Below the pieces are notes generated by a model. It was given only the letters and a program-made list of their open reading frames with translations. It made no database searches and had not been told where the DNA came from. A DNA stretch of 64,000 nt from Methanoperedens sp049303315 (lineage in GTDB: Archaea; Halobacteriota; Methanosarcinia; Methanosarcinales; Methanoperedenaceae), in assembly GCA_049303315.1 (NCBI GenBank), contig JBAQMZ010000016.1, positions 62,001-126,000 on the forward strand. Reading direction: 5' to 3'. The position numbers and the translations under genes are program-made. Positions 15,639 to 23,677 of this stretch are shown piece after piece (within the stretch, counting starts at the first letter, position 1; each line of letters starts with the position of its first letter).

Positions 15639-17746
15639 TGAGTCCCGGCCGCCCCTATTTTCTCAACCAGTTTTGCAAGCACTTCTTTTCTCATCCCTTC
15701 CACGAACTTTATGCTGCCTACCACAAGATGCCCTCCACCGCTTACGCCTGCGCCTTTGATTTCGCTGTGCAATTCTTTCACAATCTGCGGGATGTTCATC
15801 TTCACACCCTTTGAACGTAGCACCGCAAAATCAGGACCGTATCCGATGGTGACCACGGGCTGCCCGCTGTACTGGGAGCACAGGCGGTCATGGATTTCAC
15901 CGCTTGTTTTGCCAGGCGGTGGAAACGTGAATTTGTGGGCATAATTTTCAACGTCAATTACATTCAATATGGCGCCGTTAGCCAATTTTTGGGTTTTCAC
16001 GTTGGGCATCGACGCCTCAAGCTGCTCGGTTATAGCGGCGTTTGCCTGCTCGCACAATAATTTTACAATCTGCTGATGCCTGGCATTGGAGCCGAGGTTG
16101 AGAATGTCATTCATTATCCCGCGCCCGTCATTGAATCGCTGCCAGAAAGCCTCATAATCGATTGCAAGCGCCATGTTCTTCAGGTCTTCGAGTTTATATT
16201 TCTCCGCCACCAGCGCCTTGTAAAGCTCTGCTTCAGGAGCTGCAGACCTGTCCCCAACCGCTGAAACTGCAGGGAGGTGCTTTATCTCTTCCGTGACCTC
16301 CGGGTTTATCATGCGGGCAATCTCGGTGCCAATCATGCCTGTAGTTATGCCAAAATCCCCGCCGGCGTATGCAGGGTTCACATGCTCAAGCACCATGGAA
16401 TCAATTGTGCCGTCAGGATGGTGGTGGTCGATGACCATGATATCCACGCCGTAAATTATCGCCTGTTTCATGGCAGGCATATCCTCCTCGGTTGCGCCGT
16501 TGTCCATCAATACCACAAGCGGCATCTTCTGGGAAAAACGCTCCTGGTCTTCAAGCGCGAATGTGAGGTCTTTTGTTACATCTTCAAGTTCATAGAATGG
16601 CGCCTTTGAAGGGGAGCGCCTGTAGAAGTGGCGGTCGGCATCAGAGCCGCCGACTTCACGGAGAAGAGGAAGGAGTGCGCGTTCTATGGCGATAGCCGAT
16701 GTAATGCCGTCAGCATCCGCATGATGCCTGATGATTATAGGCCGTGACTTGAAAACCGCTTTCCTTATGAGCTTGGCTGCATTTCGCATCCTTGGTTTTA
16801 ACTTTTCCAGTACCTCGCTCTTTACAAGGAACTGGATATCGTGTGGTTCTGCGCGCCTGTCTATCGCCGATTCGATCTGCTCCTTGATACCGGTTGCATC
16901 CCCTCCCCATAGCTGCTTCATGGCGCGTATCTCTACCTGCATGGCGCCGTTCCTCATCGAGGGCTCACCGATTACCTTCACGATGGTCTCGGACTTTATC
17001 TCAGGATATGCCCGCTCGCCTGCTTTCTCAAAGGCTGCGCACTGCACTGTCCCGTCTTCATCCGAGATGGTGAATATCGTGGGGCCGCCAGTTTGTTTTA
17101 TCTGTATCACCTCGCCTGAGAGATGAACGAGCTTGCCCAGATACTTTGAGAGTTCTGTGGTCTTTCGGCGCGGGAGCTGTTTTTCGACTTCGATTAGCTG
17201 GAATTCTTTCAGGCTCTTCGGTAGCAGTTCGATGTTGCCGTTTGAGGCTATGTTTTTCACTTCAACGAATATCTTATCCCCGATTTCAGGGAGGAAACTG
17301 ATGTTGCTTGAATGGATGAGTCCCCGAAGCTGCTGGTTCAGGTCAACGAACACGCCGAAGTTGGCATGCCCCTGCATTTTTCCTTCGTAAACCTTCCCGA
17401 CCTCAAGCTCGTGTGTGTCGCATTCTGCGCTCAGGACATGGACAAGTGGTTTTTTGGCGCAGCTCTCGCAGAGTTCTCCTTTCGTGGTTTCCCTGCCGCA
17501 AACGGTGCATGTGAAGAACTTTCCCCTGCCGGCGCAGGTCTTGCATGGTTCGGTGACCGATATCCTGCCTGTGCCCTGGCACTTTGCGCATTTTATGCCC
17601 CCTCCCATGAGTTTTCCCAGGTCTTTTTCAGAGAGTTGATCGAGGCTTATGGCTTTTGGCTTGCCTGAGCCCTTGCAGTCCGGGCATTCCTTTTCGCTGA
17701 GGATGATAGTGCCTGTTCCTTTGCAGGCGGTGCATTCGGTTGTCAT
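15635..17746 (-). CDS. DHH-family phosphoesterase/nuclease with DnaJ-type zinc fingers, S1 and OB domains
   Basis: 703 aa. Residues 1-75 carry four CxxCxGxG-type zinc motifs (CTACKGTG, CPDCKGSG, CAKCQGTG, CKTCAGRG), and a CTVCG/CESC zinc ribbon follows (80-96). An S1-like domain spans about 115-180 and an OB fold about 200-285. The DHH/RecJ-like domain has HHADADGI (341-348), LMDNGATEED and DHHHPDG (440-446). The C-terminal DHHA1 part includes GVSGGGHLVVGS. It probably acts on single-stranded nucleic acid in DNA repair or RNA turnover. The stop overlaps element copy 3. Confidence 0.87.
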   Translation of the reverse strand: MTTECTACKGTGTIILSEKECPDCKGSGKPKAISLDQLSEKDLGKLMGGGIKCAKCQGTGRISVTEPCKTCAGRGKFFTCTVCGRETTKGELCESCAKKPLVHVLSAECDTHELEVGKVYEGKMQGHANFGVFVDLNQQLRGLIHSSNISFLPEIGDKIFVEVKNIASNGNIELLPKSLKEFQLIEVEKQLPRRKTTELSKYLGKLVHLSGEVIQIKQTGGPTIFTISDEDGTVQCAAFEKAGERAYPEIKSETIVKVIGEPSMRNGAMQVEIRAMKQLWGGDATGIKEQIESAIDRRAEPHDIQFLVKSEVLEKLKPRMRNAAKLIRKAVFKSRPIIIRHHADADGITSAIAIERALLPLLREVGGSDADRHFYRRSPSKAPFYELEDVTKDLTFALEDQERFSQKMPLVVLMDNGATEEDMPAMKQAIIYGVDIMVIDHHHPDGTIDSMVLEHVNPAYAGGDFGITTGMIGTEIARMINPEVTEEIKHLPAVSAVGDRSAAPEAELYKALVAEKYKLEDLKNMALAIDYEAFWQRFNDGRGIMNDILNLGSNARHQQIVKLLCEQANAAITEQLEASMPNVKTQKLANGAILNVIDVENYAHKFTFPPPGKTSGEIHDRLCSQYSGQPVVTIGYGPDFAVLRSKGVKMNIPQIVKELHSEIKGAGVSGGGHLVVGSIKFVEGMRKEVLAKLVEKIGAAGTQ

Positions 17747-17871
17747 AGATTTGAGTGATAGATGCGGTAGGGAGTGAAATAAGTTACGTGGGTTTAGCCC
17801 GACCTTGGCATGTTCGGGATTGAATCAATCTGGCAATATGCTTTATTACCCTCCACGCCGAACTAACCCCG

Positions 17872-18483
17872 ATGACTATCGACCTCATCATCTCCCGCCT
17901 GAAAAAACGCTACCCTCCAGGCAAATTCAATTTGCGTGACCCTTTCCGCCAGCTAATAGCCACAGTCCTCTCCCAGCGCACCCGCGACGAGGTCACTGAC
18001 AGGGCATCGGAGAAACTATTTTCGAAATATGGAACTCCAACAGCGCTTGCACATGCCGATGTTGCGGACATTGAGGAGCTGATTCGGGAAGTCGGGTTCT
18101 ACCGCATAAAGGCGCCGCGAGTAAAAGAAATAGCCCGGATAATCAGCAACGATTACAAGGGCAAGGTACCGGATGATATGGAAGCATTGCTCTCACTTCC
18201 CGGCGTGGGCAGAAAGACCGCAAATTGTGTTCTCGTTTATGGCTTTGGCAAGGATGCCATCGCGGTGGATACCCACGTCCATCGAATCTCGAACAGGCTC
18301 GGGCTTGTAAGCACGAAATCCCCGGGGGAGACAGAAATTAAACTTCGCGAAGTCCTGCCGAAAAAGCACTGGCGCCACATCAATGAGCTGCTCGTGAGGT
18401 TCGGGCAGGATATATGCAGGCCGGTAGGACCGAAATGCGGAGTGTGTACTCTTGCTGATTTATGCCCTGTTGGCGGGAAATGA
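17872..18483 (+). CDS. nth: Endonuclease III (base-excision DNA glycosylase/AP lyase)
   Basis: 203 aa. It shows the helix-hairpin-helix LPGVGRKTANCVL (109-121) with catalytic Lys115, catalytic Asp133 in VDTHVHR, and the [4Fe-4S] cluster cysteines 182, 189, 192 and 198 (CRPVGPKCGVCTLADLC). It removes oxidised pyrimidines and nicks the abasic site. Length and motifs are complete. It is divergent from the DHH gene across 125 bases. Confidence 0.96.
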   Translation: MTIDLIISRLKKRYPPGKFNLRDPFRQLIATVLSQRTRDEVTDRASEKLFSKYGTPTALAHADVADIEELIREVGFYRIKAPRVKEIARIISNDYKGKVPDDMEALLSLPGVGRKTANCVLVYGFGKDAIAVDTHVHRISNRLGLVSTKSPGETEIKLREVLPKKHWRHINELLVRFGQDICRPVGPKCGVCTLADLCPVGGK

Positions 18484-18932
18484 TTCTAGTGTTATTCCAG
18501 TGCTATTACATTCTCAACAGCCTTTTTATAAGTAATACTAGAAACACTATAATTTACCCAATGAATGATATCGAAGGTTGGGGGAATAGATGAGTTGGCA
18601 GATTGGGGAGTGGGGGTTAGTGTATTAAAAAATGTTCTGCCAACCCATTGTATCATTTTAACTAATGCTTGATAAAGTTTTTCCCAAATTTAGATATTAT
18701 GCATTAATAAAATACAGTCTTTAAAAGATAGATAATCTACTATTGGCGCAAAAAATATAATCTGGGATGCTGTATATTGCTGTATAATATTGAGTCGCTG
18801 CACGGTATTATTAATGGAGAAGTAAATTCGGAATGGGCAAAGAAACACTACCCCATTTGGTTTCTGCAGAAAAGCGGCAGTTAACAAAACGATGCAAAAA
18901 GATATATTCGAAGAGTACATGGTAATTCCCCG
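18484..18932. other. 450-base intergenic region without a recognisable gene
   Basis: AT-rich. It contains an inverted repeat at 18594-18644 (listed separately) and a poly-A/T-rich stretch before the next gene. A 76-codon frame on the minus strand has no ribosome site and unlikely composition. No tRNA or known RNA gene is visible. Confidence 0.4.
18594..18644. other. Hairpin-forming inverted repeat (possible ncRNA or terminal repeat)
   Basis: GTTGGCAGA (18594-18602) pairs perfectly with TCTGCCAAC (18636-18644) across a 33-base G-rich spacer. It stands alone in the gap after nth. It could be part of a small RNA, a decayed mobile-element end or a regulatory site; the sequence does not decide. 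Confidence 0.3.
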
Positions 18933-19373
18933 ATGAAAAACTCCATCATGGTAATTTTCATTGTATTGGTTTTCGCATCAATACTTCCGATGTCAGAAGG
19001 TACGTCCGCAAATCATACTTTTGAAATTACTTCACTCATTATTAATTTTGATAAAACCAACGCCACATTCATAGTGAATTATGACCTCGGTAAAGTTCCA
19101 AAAATGTATATTCTTTTATTTGGAAGTAAAAGCATTGAACCCAAAATAAGAAACATCTTCTCGAATTTTGAGTATGATATTGTGAAAATGAATCAGGACG
19201 AAACAATTCTCAATGTGAAAAACATCTCACGGCTTGAAAATGGATTTTATTTGCATGATTCGCGCAAGCTTGGAGCCAGTATAAATTCCATCATCGTTTC
19301 CACCCCCGATTCGCCTCGCACAAAAGAATACACCAATCTTAATTCAACACCCAACACATTTTACCGCTCATGA
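18933..19373 (+). CDS. Exported protein of unknown function, 146 aa
   Basis: The N terminus (MKNSIMVIFIVLVFASILP) is a signal peptide with probable cleavage near residue 25. The mature part has alternating strands (FEITSLIINF, ATFIVNYDLG, ETILNVKNIS) and no cysteine, suggesting a small beta-rich extracytoplasmic domain. No anchor or sorting signal is seen. It is convergent with the Zn-ribbon gene and overlaps its end by 13 bases. I recognise no family. Confidence 0.65.
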   Translation: MKNSIMVIFIVLVFASILPMSEGTSANHTFEITSLIINFDKTNATFIVNYDLGKVPKMYILLFGSKSIEPKIRNIFSNFEYDIVKMNQDETILNVKNISRLENGFYLHDSRKLGASINSIIVSTPDSPRTKEYTNLNSTPNTFYRS

Positions 19374-19780
19374 TGTTTCTTTTTCTGGAAGACCGATGGC
19401 AAATGTACAAGGTATGTCCCGTCTTCTTTAAGCGCCATTACGATTTCATCTCTTTCCAATAGAGATTCCAGATTTAATTCGTATGAACCCGGGGATACTA
19501 TTCTCACGGATTCTACCCGCTCGCCTATTTCAGGTTTCGGTTCCGCTTTCGCTTCCTTTGATTCGGGCTGCACGACCTTATTTCCAAGAATCTCATCAAC
19601 CTCTTTGATAAATCTTGAAGCTGCAGGGGGGATTGCCTCTCTTATCTTAGTTTCGGAATGTGGTTCTGCCGCATCTTTCACATACAGGAACTTATTCCAG
19701 CCACATTTCGGGCAGCCGTTAAGTATTATTGCAGCGCCGTCCTTGAAAATACCCTCGCATCGCGTACATTTATGTGGCAT
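19361..19780 (-). CDS. Zn-ribbon protein of the OapC type
   Basis: 139 aa from the ATG at 19780 (MPHKCTRCEGIF). The N-terminal zinc ribbon is CTRC...GCPKCGWNKFLYV; a charged linker and a C-terminal strand-rich part (SYELNLESLLERDEIVMAL) follow. It lies four bases after the DUF2073 gene, which follows the Era-like GTPase. This trio is the one seen next to the replication origin in haloarchaea (there named oapA-C). Its biochemical role is unknown. A TTG at 19801 would extend the frame, but the ATG fits the zinc-ribbon start. Confidence 0.78.
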   Translation of the reverse strand: MPHKCTRCEGIFKDGAAIILNGCPKCGWNKFLYVKDAAEPHSETKIREAIPPAASRFIKEVDEILGNKVVQPESKEAKAEPKPEIGERVESVRIVSPGSYELNLESLLERDEIVMALKEDGTYLVHLPSVFQKKKHHER

Positions 19781-19784
19781 AAAA

Positions 19785-20147
19785 CTATGGTGCTGAAACA
19801 AGGGCGCTTATCAGGTCCCTGTCTTTTTTTATCGTCTTTAGCTGGTCTGCAGGACCTATTACTGTGAGCCTTGTCTTCACAGTGGTTTTCCCGAATAGCT
19901 TATTTAATAAGTTACTGTCTTGTTTTACAGGATAACTCTCGATCTCAATTCCGGAGAAATCGTCTGGCGCTATCTCTGTCATGGTTAGCTCTATGAGCTT
20001 TGTCTGCTCGTTCGGCGTGAGTCCTTTCTCAAGTATGAGGATTTTCCCGTTTCTTACCTCGTCCAGGATTAACCGCACCTTTTCCATTGAGGTCATGGCA
20101 TCGAGTTTATCCTCTGATATTAAATCCATCTGAATTCCTTTAATCAT
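19785..20147 (-). CDS. DUF2073 family protein (OapB-type)
   Basis: 120 aa. It shows the archaeal DUF2073 pattern: MEKVRLILDEVRNGKILILEKGLTPNEQTKLIE, here split as MEKVRLILDEV and ILILEKGLTPNEQTKLIE, then FSGIEIESYP and a basic C-terminal part. It belongs to the GTPase/DUF2073/Zn-ribbon trio. Its ATG (20147-20145) is the end of palindromic element copy 4, which separates it from the GTPase gene. The terminal hairpin presents GAGGTG seven bases before the ATG, a good ribosome site that would be partly hidden when folded. Confidence 0.82.
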   Translation of the reverse strand: MIKGIQMDLISEDKLDAMTSMEKVRLILDEVRNGKILILEKGLTPNEQTKLIELTMTEIAPDDFSGIEIESYPVKQDSNLLNKLFGKTTVKTRLTVIGPADQLKTIKKDRDLISALVSAP

Positions 20148-20419
20148 AAAGCGACACCTCGCTTTATGCGGTGTCCACGTAAACCGATACCCCGGTTTAC
20201 GTGGTGTTCAGGTATGCTTTGCATACCTGTCGTTTGATAAACCTTTCTTAAAGGTTTACGTATGGCAGAGCCATACGTGTTGTCTTTAATAAACTTTTCT
20301 AAAAGTTTAGTGACGCCTCGTTTTATGAATCCACGTATAGCGAAGCTATACGTGTGTGCGGTGTAAACTGACGCAACAGTTTTTGATAAAGCGTTCATAA
20401 AGTTTTTCATAATAATCAC
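20144..20419 (-). CDS. Palindromic element copy 4 (composite): 91-codon frame splitting the GTPase/DUF2073 pair
   Basis: The frame starts at a GTG overlapping the GTPase stop (GTGA); the family ATG (MKNFMNALSKTVASVYTAHT) is at 20410. It runs uninterrupted through three successive AAACxTT...AAGTTT units (KNFMNALSK, KLLEKFIKD, KPLRKVYQT) with hairpins CACGTATAGC/GCTATACGTG, ACGTATGGC/GCCATACGT, CAGGTATGC/GCATACCTG and CCACGTAAACC/GGTTTACGTGG. It ends IKRGVAL with a TGA overlapping the DUF2073 ATG. It is the longest copy and looks built by nested insertion or accretion. An open frame across such palindromic DNA is hard to explain by chance. Confidence 0.65.
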   Translation of the reverse strand: MIIMKNFMNALSKTVASVYTAHTYSFAIRGFIKRGVTKLLEKFIKDNTYGSAIRKPLRKVYQTTGMQSIPEHHVNRGIGLRGHRIKRGVAL

Positions 20420-21054
20420 CCGAAGTGCTGAGCAATCTGTTGATACAGTGCATCTATGTTCTGTCCCTCAAGAGCGGAGATGGGAACGAGGGGATGCTGC
20501 GGGAACGCGCTGTGAATCCTTGCCGGCGATGAGGTGGGAAGGTCGATCTTATTGGCTGCTATCAAAAGCGGAAGCTTCCGTGCCTCCATATTGCCTATTA
20601 CGACAACATTAACCTGTGTGTACGGGTCTTCTGTCGCATCCATAACAAGTATAACACCGTCAAGGTCATCGAGCCATTTCACGGCTTCAATCACCCCTTC
20701 GGTGGCTTCTTTGGAGCGCCTTTTGGATTCCTCTTCAGTCAAGCCAAACGCCATAAAATCATGGAAATCGATTTTGGTAGCAAGTCCGGGGGTATCAATA
20801 ATATCCAGAGTCACGGACGAGCCGTTGCATTCGATGGTCACACCTTCGCGTCGGCGCGCCCTGCGGGTTTCATGGGGGATATGGGATACCGAACCCATGG
20901 CATCGCCGGTCCAGTCCCTGACAATCCTGTTCGCAAGCGTAGTCTTCCCCGCATTGGGAGGACCATATATTCCAATCCTCGCTTTCTTTTTCCTGAACAG
21001 CTTTTTAAACCAGTTAAAGTTCAGCCCCAGTCTTTTTATTATGCCCATAGTCAT
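20416..21054 (-). CDS. Era-like P-loop GTPase (OapA-type)
   Basis: 212 aa. A basic amphipathic N terminus (NWFKKLFRKKKA) precedes the G domain: G1 GPPNAGKTTL, G3 DTPG, G4 NKID and G5-like SALEG. It is the first gene of the archaeal GTPase/DUF2073/Zn-ribbon trio found near origins in haloarchaea. The G motifs are intact, so GTP hydrolysis is expected; the target is unknown. Its stop overlaps the start of element copy 4. Confidence 0.88.
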   Translation of the reverse strand: MTMGIIKRLGLNFNWFKKLFRKKKARIGIYGPPNAGKTTLANRIVRDWTGDAMGSVSHIPHETRRARRREGVTIECNGSSVTLDIIDTPGLATKIDFHDFMAFGLTEEESKRRSKEATEGVIEAVKWLDDLDGVILVMDATEDPYTQVNVVVIGNMEARKLPLLIAANKIDLPTSSPARIHSAFPQHPLVPISALEGQNIDALYQQIAQHFG

Positions 21055-21141
21055 TATGCCTCATTGTTTAATATCAGTTCTCTCTTTTTTAGTTTTCCCT
21101 TAATTTTGAAAAAACCAACAATATGTCTCCTCTTTTGAAAG

Positions 21142-22545
21142 TTAATCAAACTCCGACAACTTCAACTGCCTTCTTGAACACTTCTCGCCCGGAATCTCAA
21201 CAGGATAAACACCGCTTAGACAACCCACGCACAAATCATCCATAGGAATCCCGATAGAACTCACAAGCCCTTCAATGCTCAAATATCCCAGGGAATCGGC
21301 ATTAATCAAAGCCTCAACACCTTTCACCGACTTATAAGCAGCCACAAGTTCCTCTCTTGTAGCCATGTCAATCCCCAGATAACACGGTGAAATAATCGGC
21401 GGGCTGGCAACCCTCATGTGAATCTCCTTCGTTCCGGCTTTTCGGATTAAATCGATTATCCGCCGCGAGGTTGTCCCGCGCACAATGCTGTCGTCGATAA
21501 GCACAACTCTTTTACCTTCGATGTTTGGCTTTATAGTATTGAGTTTCAATCTGACCGCAGTCTCTCTCATATCCTGTCCCGGCATGATGAAAGTCCGTCC
21601 TATATAGCGGTTCTTCATCAATCCTTCCATATAATCGATGCCTGAACTCTTGGAGAAACCTATCGCATAAGTAATTCCAGAATCAGGCACCGGGGATACG
21701 ATATCGGCTTCTACCGGATGCTCCTTGAAAAGTGTTGCTCCGATGCGCATCCTGACATTATATACAAGCTGTCCGTCTATAACCGAATCTGGGCGCGCAA
21801 AATAAATATATTCGAAAACACAGTGCGCGCAATTCTTTGATTTAACAAGCTGGCGGCTTTCATACGACCCGTTGCTGAATATCAGCATTTCCCCCGGAAC
21901 AACATCACGAATAAAATCCCCATTTAATATATCAATAGCAACGCTTTCAGACGCCACAACAAAACCATTATCAATACGCCCAAGACACAGGGGTTTTACT
22001 CCCAGCGGGTCGCGGACAATGACAAGCGTTTTGTCTATCAGGATGGCAAGCGAATAAGAACCGACAAGCCTTTTCATCATCTCCCTGACAGCATCTTCAA
22101 GTTCATTGTGCATGAGTTCTTTAACCAGGAGATGCGCAATGACCTCGGTATCAGAATCCGAGAGAAATATTCTCCCCTCTTTTACAAGCTCTTCTCTCAA
22201 TTCTTTTGAATTAACAAGATTGCCATTATGCGCAATCGCTATTGTCCCGCTGCTGAAACTGACAAGAAGAGGCTGGCAATTCTCAATCTTTGAGCCGCCA
22301 GTAGTCGAATAACGGACATGCCCGATGCCGACATGACCTTTCAGTTTCTGGATATCGGCTTTATTAAAAACATCAGGCACGAGTCCCATGCCTTTTAAAG
22401 TCTGGACACAGTTCCCGTCATGGACGGTTATGCCGGCAGATTCCTGGCCCCTGTGCTGGAGAGAATATAACGCGTAATAGATTGATAGTGCGGCAGGCGC
22501 CTCTTCTTTATAAGAGACACCGACTATACCGCATTCTTCATGCAA
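21142..22545 (-). CDS. purF: Amidophosphoribosyltransferase (glutamine PRPP amidotransferase)
   Basis: 467 aa. The N-terminal glutaminase domain has the nucleophile Cys5 (MHEECGIVGV) after a short propeptide, then YSLQHRGQESAGI and HNGNLVNSKEL. The phosphoribosyltransferase domain has the PRPP loop VVLIDDSIVRGTTSRRI. Cysteines in KNCAHCVFEY and the C-terminal DLCVGCLSG...EKCSRRQL fit the [4Fe-4S] form of the enzyme. It catalyses the first committed step of purine synthesis. It lies 11 bases downstream of the L37e gene and is probably co-transcribed with it. Confidence 0.96.
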   Translation of the reverse strand: MHEECGIVGVSYKEEAPAALSIYYALYSLQHRGQESAGITVHDGNCVQTLKGMGLVPDVFNKADIQKLKGHVGIGHVRYSTTGGSKIENCQPLLVSFSSGTIAIAHNGNLVNSKELREELVKEGRIFLSDSDTEVIAHLLVKELMHNELEDAVREMMKRLVGSYSLAILIDKTLVIVRDPLGVKPLCLGRIDNGFVVASESVAIDILNGDFIRDVVPGEMLIFSNGSYESRQLVKSKNCAHCVFEYIYFARPDSVIDGQLVYNVRMRIGATLFKEHPVEADIVSPVPDSGITYAIGFSKSSGIDYMEGLMKNRYIGRTFIMPGQDMRETAVRLKLNTIKPNIEGKRVVLIDDSIVRGTTSRRIIDLIRKAGTKEIHMRVASPPIISPCYLGIDMATREELVAAYKSVKGVEALINADSLGYLSIEGLVSSIGIPMDDLCVGCLSGVYPVEIPGEKCSRRQLKLSEFD

Positions 22546-22556
22546 CCGGGGTCACC

Positions 22557-22727
22557 TTAATATCCGCATTTTTCTTGCCATTTGTATGATCTCATTCGTT
22601 TGGTCTTACCGAATCCGCACGATGCACACATTTTTGTATGGGTATTAAATGAAACGCTTCCGCATCTTCTGCATTTTATATGGGTCTTATGCTGGCGCAT
22701 ACCCATTGACGGCGTACCTTTTGACAT
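22557..22727 (-). CDS. rpl37e: 50S ribosomal protein L37e
   Basis: 56 aa: MSKGTPSMGMRQHKTHIKCR starts it, followed by RCGSVSFN, MCASCGFG and RMRSYKWQ. The four cysteines (CRRC, CASC) form the zinc finger of this archaeal/eukaryotic large-subunit protein. It lies 20 bases after the Sm-like gene, the usual archaeal arrangement. A GGTGAT lies before the ATG at 22727. Confidence 0.96.
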   Translation of the reverse strand: MSKGTPSMGMRQHKTHIKCRRCGSVSFNTHTKMCASCGFGKTKRMRSYKWQEKCGY

Positions 22728-22747
22728 TTATTATCACCTTTGTTATT

Positions 22748-22963
22748 TTAAGGAGAAATGAATACTATATTATCCCCGCGGACAACTACAGTTCCAAGTT
22801 TCTTTGTTTCGTTCTCTTTTATTTCCTCGGCTTTTTCCAGTACTATGTTCATGTGAATATCGTAGCCCTGCAATTCGCCTCTGAATTCCCTTGAGCCCTT
22901 TAACCGTATCAGTACGGATTTGTTTAATGCATTGTTTAGAATGTCGAGGGGTCTGTTTCCCAT
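22748..22963 (-). CDS. Sm-like archaeal RNA-binding protein (SmAP)
   Basis: 71 aa. It shows Sm1 motif (LIRLKGSREFRGELQGYDIHMN split across 18-40) and Sm2 motif (GTVVVRGDNIVFI, 57-69). SmAPs form heptameric rings that bind U-rich RNA. It is followed immediately by L37e and purF on the same strand. The length is standard. Confidence 0.95.
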   Translation of the reverse strand: MGNRPLDILNNALNKSVLIRLKGSREFRGELQGYDIHMNIVLEKAEEIKENETKKLGTVVVRGDNIVFISP

Positions 22964-23046
22964 AAAACGCTCCTGATTATTAGTAAACTATTAATTCAAT
23001 AGTGCACCAAAGTGGTCAGGACAATATTTAAAACTATTGGTGGCAA

Positions 23047-23157
23047 ATGAAAACCTTTAAGAAATGTTTATCAAACGAAGGGGTATGCAAAGCATACCCC
23101 AACACGCCCTCCCGAGGCGTGACTCGGGACGTCATAAAGGGGCGTAACCCTTTATGA
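23047..23157 (+). CDS. Palindromic element copy 5: 36-codon frame in front of the PUA gene
   Basis: The ATG at 23047 follows GGTGG, a good ribosome site. The frame reads MKTFKKCLSNEGVC, then TPSRGVTRDVIKGRNPL, and stops in a TGA overlapping the PUA gene ATG. Hairpins are GGGGTATGC-AAA-GCATACCCC, CCCGAG-GCGTGA-CTCGGG and TCATAAAGGG-GCGTAA-CCCTTTATGA. Unlike the others, no gene lies upstream on this strand. The element appears to have entered at the start codon itself and taken over the original ribosome site, duplicating ATGA. Confidence 0.68.
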   Translation: MKTFKKCLSNEGVCKAYPNTPSRGVTRDVIKGRNPL

Positions 23158-23636
23158 AAATAAAATCACGGAATATATTGAGAAAAACCGAAGAAAAGGC
23201 TCTCGTCAGTGATATTATGGAAGCCTTTGGCGATGTCTCTTCTTTTAGCGGAAAAAAACTTGAATATGTACAGTCTGATGAATGGGATTTTATTTTCGTG
23301 GACGGTGAACCGCTATTATTCAAGATTGAAGGAAAAATATTCCCGACAGTAAAAGGCGCTCTCAAGTTGAACCCTTCCCGGCGCAGGGTTGTGGTAGACC
23401 CCGGGGCAGTGAAGTTCATCATAAACGGGGCTGACATAATGGCTCCGGGAATAGTGGATGCCGACCCTGCTATCAGGGAGGGCGACCTCGTTATAGTAGT
23501 GGAACAGGCTCATGGGAAGGCTCTCGCTATCGGAAGGGCTCTTATGGCCGGAAAAGGCATGGCAGGGGGAAAAGGAAAGGCTGTCAAATCCATACATTTT
23601 GTCGGGGACGAAATATGGAAGCTTGAACAGAAATAA
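23154..23636 (+). CDS. PUA-domain RNA-binding protein (archaeal MCT-1/DUF1947 type)
   Basis: 160 aa. The N-terminal half (about 1-75) is the DUF1947-like domain (LEYVQSDEWDFIFVDGEPLL, FPTVKGAL). The C-terminal half is a PUA domain (VVVDPGAVKFIINGADIMAPG, EGDLVIVVEQAHGKALAIG). The eukaryotic relative MCT-1/Tma20 takes part in translation initiation and recycling. It is followed by sepF. The start codon is supplied by palindromic element copy 5. Confidence 0.88.
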   Translation: MKIKSRNILRKTEEKALVSDIMEAFGDVSSFSGKKLEYVQSDEWDFIFVDGEPLLFKIEGKIFPTVKGALKLNPSRRRVVVDPGAVKFIINGADIMAPGIVDADPAIREGDLVIVVEQAHGKALAIGRALMAGKGMAGGKGKAVKSIHFVGDEIWKLEQK

Positions 23637-23677
23637 ATAAATAGATACAAACAGTAAGGAGTAAAGGTGATGATTTC

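Noticed and set aside
16277..16609. 110-codon frame opposite the DHH gene
   Set aside because: Antisense to strongly recognisable DHH-domain sequence.
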